A DNA stretch of 64,000 nt, taken from positions 62,001 through 126,000 of the forward strand of contig NZ_JANFXK010000006.1 in NCBI RefSeq assembly GCF_024459955.1, in the 5' to 3' direction. Each line of letters begins with the position of its first letter. The first letter of the stretch is position 1. This stretch comes from Anaerovorax odorimutans (GTDB taxonomy: Bacteria; Bacillota; Clostridia; Peptostreptococcales; Anaerovoracaceae). Shown here piece by piece: positions 43,112 to 50,861 of the stretch. The notes beneath the pieces are model-generated. The model worked only from the letters and a program-made list of their open reading frames with translations. It ran no database searches and was not told the DNA's origin. Made by a program: the position numbers and the translations under genes.

Positions 43112-44551
43112 ATGGAAAAACTACAAAATACTCAAAAAGTATCCTTTGGCAAGAAAATCGGTTACAGCGTAGGCGGTGCTACGGATACACTGGCATATGA
43201 TTTTATTGCGGCGTTCCTGCTATTCTTTTTAACAGACTTTGCGGGTGTAAGCCCTGCCTGGGCGGGCAGTATTATAACGATCGGTGTAGTGTGGAACATG
43301 ATTATGGACCCGATCATCGGCAACCTGGCAGACCGCACCAAGACAAGATTCGGCAAAAAAAGAACGTTTCTGCTGATAGCGATTATCCCGTTATTTGCTT
43401 CTTATCTGCTGCTGTTTACAAGACTAGGCGGAATTACAACTTCGACAGCAAATATCTATTTTCTGGTTATGACATTGTTGTTCTGGATGTCCTATTCCTG
43501 TTTCTGCATTCCTTACTATTCCATTGGCGCCTCCATGACCATGAATAACGAGGAAAGAACCAAGATCAGAATGCTGTCTCAGATCATTCAGTATGTAGGC
43601 GTGTTTTTCTCAACAGTTGCGCCGACTATGTTTGTGTCCTTCTTCAAAGACTACGGATTTTCCGATTACAACGCATGGCACTACACGGCATGGATCGAAG
43701 GCGCGTTATGCGTGGGAACTCTGATTATCGTATTCCTGTCAACCAAGGGCATTGAACTGGATTTTGAAGAATCACCGGAAGAAAAGGAAAAGACCGGATT
43801 CTTTAAAGATTATATTGAGGTACTGAAGGTAAAACCTTACTTATTGATGACGCTTTCATCCCTGTTTTTCAGAATCGGCTACTGCCTGTTCCTGACGACA
43901 ATGGCCTATTTCTTCCTCTATGTAGTGGCACTCAGCGAAATGCAGATGAGTATGTGTACGATGATTATTTCCTTCGGCGGAATCATCGTTATCGCCCTGC
44001 TGATGAAAATGGTAGAAAAAATCGATAAAACCAAGCTTTATTGCGTGCTGGTTATCGCCTCCGGCGTGGCAATGATTATCTTCAATTTTGTAGAAGTCAA
44101 CTCCATTGGAATCGCGTGTCTCCTGGCCACCTGCTATGTTATAGGCTCTTCCGCTTACTGGTCGATGAATATGCCGATTATGTATGATTCCATTGAAATA
44201 GACGAATTCCAGTGCGGAAAGAGAAGAGAAGGCACCATGACTTCCGTATATCTGTTATGTCAGAAAGCCGGATATGCCATCGCAGCCGCAGCCATCGGAG
44301 CAGTTCTTGCCAACGTTGGTTATGACGAAACCCTGGGAGCGGCCAATGCGGAGCCGGTACTCAATGCTATTCAGATGATGTTCTGCCTGGTATCGGGAAT
44401 CGCATTCGTGCTGAGCGGTATCGTAATCTTCTTCTACCCGCTGAAACAGGATGTGTACAAGAAGATGTACGCACAGCTGGAAAACAAGCGTGCGGGAAAA
44501 GAATTCAATACGGAAGGCTTTGAGCACGTATTAAATAAAAAATACAGATAG
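43112..44551 (+). CDS. GPH-family (sugar:cation symporter-type) MFS transporter
   Basis: A 479-residue membrane protein with 12 helices of the glycoside-pentoside-hexuronide:cation symporter family. KIGYSVGGATDTLAYDF is the typical start. DPIIGNLADRTKTRFGKKR is the conserved loop between helices 2 and 3, and QCGKRREGTMTSVY occurs late. Although named for sugars, members also carry other solutes. The amidohydrolase gene follows 35 bp later, so the real substrate is more likely an amide or cyclic compound cleaved by that enzyme. AAGGAGG precedes the ATG. Confidence 0.9.
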   Translation: MEKLQNTQKVSFGKKIGYSVGGATDTLAYDFIAAFLLFFLTDFAGVSPAWAGSIITIGVVWNMIMDPIIGNLADRTKTRFGKKRTFLLIAIIPLFASYLLLFTRLGGITTSTANIYFLVMTLLFWMSYSCFCIPYYSIGASMTMNNEERTKIRMLSQIIQYVGVFFSTVAPTMFVSFFKDYGFSDYNAWHYTAWIEGALCVGTLIIVFLSTKGIELDFEESPEEKEKTGFFKDYIEVLKVKPYLLMTLSSLFFRIGYCLFLTTMAYFFLYVVALSEMQMSMCTMIISFGGIIVIALLMKMVEKIDKTKLYCVLVIASGVAMIIFNFVEVNSIGIACLLATCYVIGSSAYWSMNMPIMYDSIEIDEFQCGKRREGTMTSVYLLCQKAGYAIAAAAIGAVLANVGYDETLGAANAEPVLNAIQMMFCLVSGIAFVLSGIVIFFYPLKQDVYKKMYAQLENKRAGKEFNTEGFEHVLNKKYR

Positions 44552-44586
44552 TAAAGAACCGTACATAACAAACGGGAGGTTGAAAA

Positions 44587-46227
44587 ATGACAGACAGCAC
44601 AGTACAGGATGTTTTATATAAAAACGGAAAAATTTATACCGTAGACGCCAATGACAGCTGGGCTCAGGCCTGTGCCATAAAGGGAAACAAATTTACCTTT
44701 GTTGGCAGCAATGAGGAGGCAGAAGCCATAAAAGCTGAGAAGGTCGTTGATTTAGAGGGGAAAATGGTACTCCCCGGATTCATTGAGGCTCATGCCCATG
44801 TGACATGGGCGTCCATTGACGCGGTTTTCAAAGTAAGCCTGTTTGGCGGAGAATGCGCGGACGATTATCTTGCGGCAATAAGAAAGTTTGTGGAAGAGCA
44901 TCCGGACTTACCGGTATATGAAGGCGCAGGCTGGGAAAATCCCATGTTTGAAAAAACAGGTCCGTCCCGCAAACTGCTGGATGAAATCTGCGCTGACAAG
45001 CCAATGATGATGTGGTCCCACGACAAGCATTCCCTGTGGGTCAACACCAAAGCCATGGAAGTCTGCGGAATTACAAAGGACACACAGGTTCCTCCGGGAA
45101 ATATCATCGAAAAGGAAGAGGACGGAACTCCCAAGGGAACGCTGAGAGAGTTTGCGGCCATCGCCCTGGTGGATCCCATCAAACCGGTATTTTCAAAAGA
45201 AAATTACAAGGAGGCCATAACCTGGGTACAGAAGCATTTGGCGCAGTACGGAATCACTTCCATGCTGGATCCTATTTTGGATCTGGATGAGAACAGTATT
45301 CCGGCGTTGCTGGAAATGAGCGAAAACGGCGAATTGATCTGCAAAACGAGGGGCGCTTACCGCAGCTTTGAAAACGACCCGTACAAGCATATTGATTTGT
45401 ATGAGAAAACCAGTGCGCGGGCGAATTCCCATATGTTCAAGATCGATCAGATGAAAATCATGGCGGATGGAGTAATCGAAGGAAAGACCGGATATTTAAA
45501 GGAGCCTTACACAGGAGAGACGGAATACTGCGGTGACCCGATCTGGGACTTTGACGTTCTTTCCCAATTCTGCAAAAAGGCCGATCTGCTGGGACTGGAT
45601 CTTCACTTCCATGTGATCGGAGACGCAGCCGCCGCAATGGTCCTTGACGTTCTCGACGACATCGAAAAGGATAACCCCAAAAGAGACCGCCGCTGCGTAA
45701 TGACCCACCTGCAGGTGGTGGACCCTGCGGATTACAAGCGTATCGCGGACCATGACGTGACCGCTGTGACCAACCCGTACTGGCACTTTAAATACAGAGG
45801 TTTCTTCGAAGATATCGAGGTGCCGTATCTGGGAGAACGGGCATACAAAGAGTATCCCATGAAGAGCCTGACTGATGCCGGTATCCGGCTGGGCGCGGCC
45901 AGTGATTATAACGTAACTCCAATACCGGCGCCTTTGAGGGGCATTCAGATCGGTGTCACAAGAGTTGGCATCGATGAAGACTCCTCGGACATGGACCTCG
46001 TTTTGGCACCGGAGGAACGGGTATCCGTCGACCAGCTGGTGAAAGCCTTTACCATCGGCAACGCCTACGCGTGCAGAATGGAGGATATCGCGGGCTCCAT
46101 TGAAGTCGGAAAGTGCGCGGACATGGTAATTCTCGAAAAAAACATCTTTGAAGAGCCGGTAGACGATATCTATAAAGTAAAAGTCTGCCAGACCATCTCG
46201 GAAGGCAAAGTGATCTACGAAGGATAA
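44587..46227 (+). CDS. Amidohydrolase family 3 protein (YtcJ-like), copy 3 of 3
   Basis: A 546-residue metal-dependent hydrolase. KMVLPGFIEAHAHVTW carries the HxH ligands (EAHAH), LHFHVIGDAA and MTHLQVVDPAD carry later His residues, and GAASDYNVTPIP the Asp. The C-terminal SIEVGKCADMVILEKN is family-typical. It forms an operon with the GPH transporter and ends at a terminator. It is the third such enzyme in 43 kb, and all three lie beside transporters of different classes. Substrates are unknown; no signal peptide is present. Confidence 0.88.
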   Translation: MTDSTVQDVLYKNGKIYTVDANDSWAQACAIKGNKFTFVGSNEEAEAIKAEKVVDLEGKMVLPGFIEAHAHVTWASIDAVFKVSLFGGECADDYLAAIRKFVEEHPDLPVYEGAGWENPMFEKTGPSRKLLDEICADKPMMMWSHDKHSLWVNTKAMEVCGITKDTQVPPGNIIEKEEDGTPKGTLREFAAIALVDPIKPVFSKENYKEAITWVQKHLAQYGITSMLDPILDLDENSIPALLEMSENGELICKTRGAYRSFENDPYKHIDLYEKTSARANSHMFKIDQMKIMADGVIEGKTGYLKEPYTGETEYCGDPIWDFDVLSQFCKKADLLGLDLHFHVIGDAAAAMVLDVLDDIEKDNPKRDRRCVMTHLQVVDPADYKRIADHDVTAVTNPYWHFKYRGFFEDIEVPYLGERAYKEYPMKSLTDAGIRLGAASDYNVTPIPAPLRGIQIGVTRVGIDEDSSDMDLVLAPEERVSVDQLVKAFTIGNAYACRMEDIAGSIEVGKCADMVILEKNIFEEPVDDIYKVKVCQTISEGKVIYEG

Positions 46228-46247
46228 TGTTTCAGGCACAAAAACAG

Positions 46248-46291
46248 AGCTTCCCAATTGTGACAAGTATTGCGATTGGGAGGCTTTTTTT
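46248..46291 (+). terminator. Hairpin terminator after amidohydrolase copy 3
   Basis: AGCTTCCCAAT pairs with GATTGGGAGGCT, with minor imperfections, and is followed by TTTTTTT. Confidence 0.82.
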
Positions 46292-46307
46292 GCCCTGTTG
46301 CAGGGAA

Positions 46308-46338
46308 TGATACAAATATGATGCAAGTCTGATATAAT
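46308..46338 (+). promoter_or_regulatory. Direct-repeat box (11-bp spacing) and -10 element of the two-component operon
   Basis: TGATACAAATA (46308), TGATGCAAGTC (46319) and TGATATAAT (46330) start exactly 11 bp apart; the last contains the -10 box TATAAT (46333-46338), and no separate -35 is seen. OmpR/PhoB-type regulators bind tandem 11-bp direct repeats in place of a -35, so the response regulator encoded next probably activates its own operon. A related pair is at 49103. Confidence 0.65.
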
Positions 46339-46366
46339 CTATCTTAGTTAAGAGGAGGGGAGCCGC

Positions 46367-47026
46367 TTGAATAAAATACTGATTGTTGAAGATGAAAAGC
46401 CGATTTCCGATCTGATTCGCATGAGCCTCACAGATGCGGGATATTCCTGCGTCTGCGCCGGCGATGGGGAAGCGGCAGCGGACTTGCTGGAGAAAGAATC
46501 TTACGATTTGGTTCTTCTTGATATCATGCTGCCAAAGGTCGATGGCTATGAATTGCTGGCATATATTAAAACACTGGGCACGCCGGTCATGTTTCTCACC
46601 GCAAAGGGAGACGTCAAGGATAAAGTAAAAGGGCTGAAAATGGGCGCTGAAGATTATATCACAAAGCCCTTTGAAATTATGGAGCTTCTGGCGAGAGTGG
46701 AAACCGTGCTGCGGCGCTACAACAAGGCACAGCAGTATCTGTCCGCATACGACATTACGGTGGATACCCTTTCGCGGATCGTTAAAAAAGGAGAGACGGT
46801 CGTAAAACTGACAGCAAAGGAGTATGATCTGCTGCTGTTGTTTTTACAGAACAAGAATATCGCCTTATTCCGCGACCGGATTTACGAAACTGTCTGGGGC
46901 GATACCTACATGAGGGACAGCCGCACGGTGGACCTTCATATCCAGCGCATGCGCAAAAAGCTGGGGCTGGAGGACAAGCTGGTGACTGTTTACAAAATAG
47001 GCTACCGCCTGGAGGTGCGCGAGTGA
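46367..47026 (+). CDS. OmpR/PhoB-family response regulator
   Basis: A 219-residue regulator. The receiver domain (1-115) has the phospho-acceptor Asp in LVLLDIMLPKVDGYE, the acidic pair in VEDE and Lys in YITKPFEIMELLARVE. The C-terminal winged helix (about 125-218) has LTAKEYDLLLLFLQNKNI and SRTVDLHIQRMRKKLG. The start is TTG at 46367 after GAGGAGGGG. It overlaps the histidine kinase by 4 bp. The tandem repeats in its promoter suggest autoregulation. Confidence 0.94.
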   Translation: MNKILIVEDEKPISDLIRMSLTDAGYSCVCAGDGEAAADLLEKESYDLVLLDIMLPKVDGYELLAYIKTLGTPVMFLTAKGDVKDKVKGLKMGAEDYITKPFEIMELLARVETVLRRYNKAQQYLSAYDITVDTLSRIVKKGETVVKLTAKEYDLLLLFLQNKNIALFRDRIYETVWGDTYMRDSRTVDLHIQRMRKKLGLEDKLVTVYKIGYRLEVRE

Positions 47027-48465
47027 AATTTTTCTGGAAACTGTTTTTCAGCCTCATGATCGTTACCATGGCTTTTTTCAGCATCGGAGGATACCTGCTG
47101 ATCCAGTCGGGTTTCCGCGCATCGCTGGAACGGGAGGTGGACATGGCTTACCGTGAAAACGAAATTATTTCGGACGCCTTGGAACAAAGCCTTGATTGGC
47201 AGGCATCTTCCGCTTACAAAAGAGAACAGACAAAAGAGGAAAGCTACAAACTGCTCAAGCGAATAACAAGTAAAACGATTGCCAAAAGCTCGGGCAAAGT
47301 GATTCCTTATTCCATAAAGGATGAAAAGGGCAGCGTTTATGCCGGTGAAGATTTGCTCGATTCTGTGGATTCACTGGTGAAAAGTCTGGATCGCGGCCAA
47401 AGAGGATATAAAATTACAGAGAGCGGAAATGCCTACTATATTTTGTGCGCAAGTCCGCTGGAGATGCTGGATTTTCCATTCTACATTGAAAGCTATCGCC
47501 AGATTACGCCGCTGTTTCATAACAGGCAGACGCAGTACAGGAGCTATATCTCCTTACTGCTGCTTTTGTTTGCAGTCGGCATTGTTGTTACCCTGATCGT
47601 CAGTGCATGGCTGATGCGGCCGATAAAAAAACTTTCAAAGGCCGCAAGACAGCTGTCCGACGGCTGCGATATCCAACCAGTGCCGGTTTACAGCAGAGAT
47701 GAAATCGGACAGCTTACTCAGGATTTTAACAGCATGGCCGGGCAATTGGCGGAAAATGTGGAAGAGTTGAAAGATGCTGCCCAACGACAGGAATTGTTTG
47801 TCAGCAGTTTCAACCATGAGTTGAAGACACCTCTGACCTCCATGATCGGCTATGCGGATTTATTGCGTTCAAAAAAACTGTCTGAGGAACAGGTGATTCT
47901 CTCGGCAGATCAGATCGTTCAGGAGGGAAGACGGCTTGAAAAGCTGTCCGCCACACTGATGGAACTGATTGTCATTAGAAATCAAGAGATTCCCCGCAGG
48001 CATGTATCCGCCCACACCTTTTTCAATTCTGTCCGCAATACGGTGCTGCCGATTATGAAACAGAAGCATATCGATTTTTCGACCACAATAGAAGACGGCG
48101 TGCTGCTCATAGAGCCGGACCTGATGAAAACGGTCTGCATCAACCTGCTGGACAACGCTTATAAAGCTGTACAGGAAAAAGGGCAGATTTGCTTGCGCGG
48201 AGTCTGTAAAGATTCAGGTTATGAAATTATCGTTTCTGATGATGGATGCGGGATCCCGCAGGAGGAACTTTCAAAGATCACCGAGGCGTTCTATATGGTA
48301 GACAAAGCCAGAGCCAGAGCCGGCGGCGGAAGCGGTCTGGGACTGGCGATCTGTGCCCGGATCGTTGAGGTTCACAATGGAACCATGGAGTTTGCGAGCC
48401 GTCCGGGAGAGGGCACACAGGTAACAATTGGTTTAGAAGGAGGCTGCGATGATGAAACAGCTTAA
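47023..48465 (+). CDS. Sensor histidine kinase
   Basis: A 480-residue membrane kinase. Helix 1 is at residues 5-27, followed by an extracytoplasmic sensor domain of about 145 residues and helix 2 (SYISLLLLLFAVGIVVTLIV), then HAMP. The phospho-acceptor His lies in FNHELKTPLTSMIGYADLL. The ATPase domain has LLDNAYKA (N box), DDGCGIPQ (G1) and GGGSGLGLAI (G2). The start is GTG at 47023. It phosphorylates the adjacent response regulator. The sensed signal is unknown; envelope-related genes downstream make cell-wall stress a reasonable guess. Confidence 0.93.
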   Translation: MKFFWKLFFSLMIVTMAFFSIGGYLLIQSGFRASLEREVDMAYRENEIISDALEQSLDWQASSAYKREQTKEESYKLLKRITSKTIAKSSGKVIPYSIKDEKGSVYAGEDLLDSVDSLVKSLDRGQRGYKITESGNAYYILCASPLEMLDFPFYIESYRQITPLFHNRQTQYRSYISLLLLLFAVGIVVTLIVSAWLMRPIKKLSKAARQLSDGCDIQPVPVYSRDEIGQLTQDFNSMAGQLAENVEELKDAAQRQELFVSSFNHELKTPLTSMIGYADLLRSKKLSEEQVILSADQIVQEGRRLEKLSATLMELIVIRNQEIPRRHVSAHTFFNSVRNTVLPIMKQKHIDFSTTIEDGVLLIEPDLMKTVCINLLDNAYKAVQEKGQICLRGVCKDSGYEIIVSDDGCGIPQEELSKITEAFYMVDKARARAGGGSGLGLAICARIVEVHNGTMEFASRPGEGTQVTIGLEGGCDDETA

Positions 48466-49105
48466 GACAATCCTTCCGTTTTTCCTCGCCATATTACTTT
48501 TATCCCTGTCGATTTCGATTCCCATTATCCTTTCTGCCGTGCAGGATAAAGCCCTTTTATACCGGGCGAAGACGGAGACTGTCACCAAAGGAAATGTTCA
48601 AAAGTCCAATGTCTCTATTTTAGACCGGCTGAGGCTGCTGTACAACTCCGAAACAGTTTTTGAGTATCGTGCTATCGTTAAAGATTTAGACCCGAAAGGA
48701 TATTTAGAAGATGAGTCTGTGCAGCAGGTCCTGAAAGAACTGGAGAAGCTGCAGGAACGCGGAGGATTCCCTGATTTTGATCTCCACGAGGAGCTTAAAA
48801 TCAATGGAGATATATTCAGTAAGAGCAGTTTACTGTCAGATGACGGATGGGAGCTGCCTGTCTATACCCTGGAGTTTTCAACACCCACTGTCACCTTCAA
48901 CGTCTGGGCTGACGCAGATACCTATACAATCTATCAATATGAAGTAAAGGCGCCTGAAACCATACGGGACACCGTAGATGAAGAAACAGTTGCAGCTGTT
49001 TTTTCAAGCTATCTGTCCATCAGCACAAAGCAATTCAAATCCCTTTATTCCTTTACAAAGGGAAATAGAGTCAGCCTTAAACTGCAAGACAGCGAAATAA
49101 AATGA
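48449..49105 (+). CDS. Membrane-anchored extracytoplasmic protein of the two-component operon
   Basis: A 218-residue protein with an N-terminal hydrophobic segment (LPFFLAILLLSLSISIPIIL), likely an uncleaved anchor, and a soluble outer domain of about 185 residues (YRAIVKDLDPKGYLEDESVQ, LPVYTLEFSTPTVTFNVW). No known domain was recognised. It overlaps the kinase gene by 17 bp, so it is translated from the same message and may modulate sensing. ATG codons at 48449 and 48452 both fit the GAAGGAGG site. Confidence 0.75.
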   Translation: MMKQLKTILPFFLAILLLSLSISIPIILSAVQDKALLYRAKTETVTKGNVQKSNVSILDRLRLLYNSETVFEYRAIVKDLDPKGYLEDESVQQVLKELEKLQERGGFPDFDLHEELKINGDIFSKSSLLSDDGWELPVYTLEFSTPTVTFNVWADADTYTIYQYEVKAPETIRDTVDEETVAAVFSSYLSISTKQFKSLYSFTKGNRVSLKLQDSEIK

Positions 49106-49124
49106 TGCAGTTTTGATACAAGTT
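49103..49124 (+). promoter_or_regulatory. Second 11-bp direct-repeat box, ahead of vanY-like gene
   Basis: TGATGCAGTTT and TGATACAAGTT start 11 bp apart and match the repeats at 46308-46329. They overlap the stop codon of the preceding gene and precede the carboxypeptidase gene, which suggests it also responds to the response regulator. A terminator lies between box and gene, so the arrangement may act as an attenuator or be coincidental. Confidence 0.45.
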
Positions 49125-49141
49125 GGCCCCAACTTCGACGC

Positions 49142-49175
49142 ATCCCCTTTGTATGATTTTACAGAGGGGATTTTT
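49142..49175 (+). terminator. Hairpin terminator after two-component operon
   Basis: ATCCCCTTTGT pairs with ACAGAGGGGAT around an 8-nt loop, with one G-T wobble, and runs into TTTTT. It lies 33 bp before the vanY-like start. Confidence 0.8.
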
Positions 49176-49207
49176 CATATATGTTTCTCTTTGGAAGGGA
49201 GAGGAAA

Positions 49208-49963
49208 ATGGGGAGAAAAAAGAGGAAAAGGGGCAGAATACGGGACCGAACAGTTATCATCGGCCTTGCCGCTCTTGCTTTGTTGATCGGCATGCTGTAT
49301 TTCAGGAATACGCGTCAAACGGCAGATGTTTCGAAACCCGCACCCATACAGGCCGCGGCGCCAATTGAATCGAAAAAACAGACACAGGGAGCGCGGACCA
49401 ATAAAAAGGATCCGCTGCTCACCCTGGTCAATGGCAAAAATCCGTTGCCTAAGGGCTGGAAGGCGGACCTTGTTCCGCTTGAGGGCGAGCATAGTATTGA
49501 CCGCCGGGCATACCCGGGTCTGAAGAAGATGCTTGAGGATGCCAGGGCGGCAGGCCTCGATCCGCTGATCTGTTCCTCCTACCGGACCAATGAACTGCAA
49601 ACCAGGCTGTTCAATGAACAGGTCAAGGCTTATCAAAACCGGGGCTATGAAAAAGAGGCCGCTGAACGGGAAGCCGCAGTCTGGGTTGCCGTGCCCGGAA
49701 CCAGCGAACATCAGACGGGACTTGCCGCGGACATTGTTTCCGTAAGCAACCAGAATCTGAACCATTCACAGGAAAACACGGCGGTGCAAAAATGGCTGAT
49801 GAAGAATTGCTGGAAATACGGCTTTATTCTGCGTTATCCGTCTGATAAGAACAGTATCACCGGCATTGGCTATGAGCCCTGGCATTACCGCTATGTGGGA
49901 AAGCAGGCGGCCAAAGAAATTTATGAACAAAGCGTTTGCCTGGAAGAATACTTGCGGCAATGA
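49208..49963 (+). CDS. D-alanyl-D-alanine carboxypeptidase, VanY-like (M15B)
   Basis: A 251-residue membrane-anchored peptidase. A basic N terminus precedes one helix (TVIIGLAALALLIGMLYF), followed by a spacer of about 70 residues and the M15 domain. Zinc ligands lie in SEHQTGLAADI (His and Asp) and EPWHYRY (His); SSYRTNELQTRLF is the conserved substrate loop. Such enzymes trim the terminal D-Ala of peptidoglycan stems outside the membrane. The start at 49208 is favoured by GGAAGGGAGAGG; ATG 49181 has none. It sits behind the two-component operon and ahead of murT-gatD, so this region concerns the cell wall. Confidence 0.9.
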   Translation: MGRKKRKRGRIRDRTVIIGLAALALLIGMLYFRNTRQTADVSKPAPIQAAAPIESKKQTQGARTNKKDPLLTLVNGKNPLPKGWKADLVPLEGEHSIDRRAYPGLKKMLEDARAAGLDPLICSSYRTNELQTRLFNEQVKAYQNRGYEKEAAEREAAVWVAVPGTSEHQTGLAADIVSVSNQNLNHSQENTAVQKWLMKNCWKYGFILRYPSDKNSITGIGYEPWHYRYVGKQAAKEIYEQSVCLEEYLRQ

Positions 49964-49993
49964 GATAATAAAATTCATAGTGTAACTTACGAG

Positions 49994-50347
49994 TTGTCTG
50001 GCAGGCAGGAAGATGGCTTGGCGCTTTTTGTTTCGAAATTAAGCCGGAGCGGACAAAATATGCGGGTTTGCGGGTTTTGTAGATTTATTTTTGTGGAATT
50101 TCCACTTGAATATAACTAGCAAGGGCAAGAAACGTTGAAAAAAGATCCGCTTTTACCTTTCCTTTTTGATGAAAGTTCCGGAAACGATTTAATACATTAC
50201 TATGCGAAAGTGCGAAGGCGTTTCTTCCCGACAGAACGTGGCCCAGAGGCAACAGAGAGCAGCGAATGGTTTGGGATTTGCGACCAAATCCCAGTTTTGT
50301 CGGAAAATCCCGCGACCATTGTCCCTAAAAAAGCTTCATGGTCGCAA
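49994..50347 (+). repeat. Type 1 dispersed non-coding repeat, copy D
   Basis: It contains GGAAGATGGC, GCGCTTTTTG, ATATGCGGGTTTGCGGG, AACGTTGAAAAAAGATCCGC, GATGAAAGTTCCGGAAA, CAGAACGTGGCC, TTGCGACCA and the distal TGGTCGCAA arm. It fills the first part of the 898-bp gap 49964-50861; a type 2 fragment and a TATCAA/TTGATA element lie in the rest, and no gene was seen. Confidence 0.8.
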
Positions 50348-50377
50348 GCCGGATAAGGATATTCCATTTAATGATGA

Positions 50378-50432
50378 AGATCTGTGCTATCGGTCGCTTT
50401 GGAGGCTGCAGGATCGTTGAAAAATGCGTAAC
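50378..50432 (+). repeat. Type 2 repeat fragment
   Basis: GATCTGTGCTATCGGTCG through GCAGGATCGTTGAAAAATG and CGTAAC match the distal third of the type 2 element at 42491-42650. The GGTAAC left end is missing. As at 24665-25308, it lies just after a type 1 copy. Confidence 0.55.
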
Positions 50433-50719
50433 CCTTTGCTCTCCGGGGTTAGTTGCCGCAACTGCCCGTTGGGGTCGTCCCATATGAAAAACGGCCCAAA
50501 AGCTAAATTGCGATTTTTCTCAACATGCGGCGAAAAATTAAGCTCTTGTTGACCTTTTTTCAAAGCTACAGCGCCTGCGAGCACAAAAACTCATTCAATA
50601 TGCGGATTTGAACAACAGCAGAGGCCACAACCATTGGAAATACTTCAACAACTAAGTCGAAATGAATCCGTTGTTGAACAAATACGCATAGTAGCCGCTT
50701 TCATTTACTCGAATTACTG

Positions 50720-50766
50720 TAAAACTATCAAAAGCACATTACTTTTGTGCATCTGTTGATATTCGG
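50720..50766. repeat. TATCAA/TTGATA element with 36-bp spacing
   Basis: TAAAACTATCAAAA at 50720 and TTGATATTCGG at 50756 are exactly 36 bp apart, the same sites at the same spacing as 5397 and 5433 in the array upstream of the sigma-54 activator. It lies about 140 bp before murT. Confidence 0.5.
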
Positions 50767-50861
50767 ATGTTGAGACTTGTTGAGACATATTAAGACACGA
50801 TGCAACTATGATTGTCGTCCACTGATAAACATCACTATACATTGGAAAAGGAGAAGAAATC

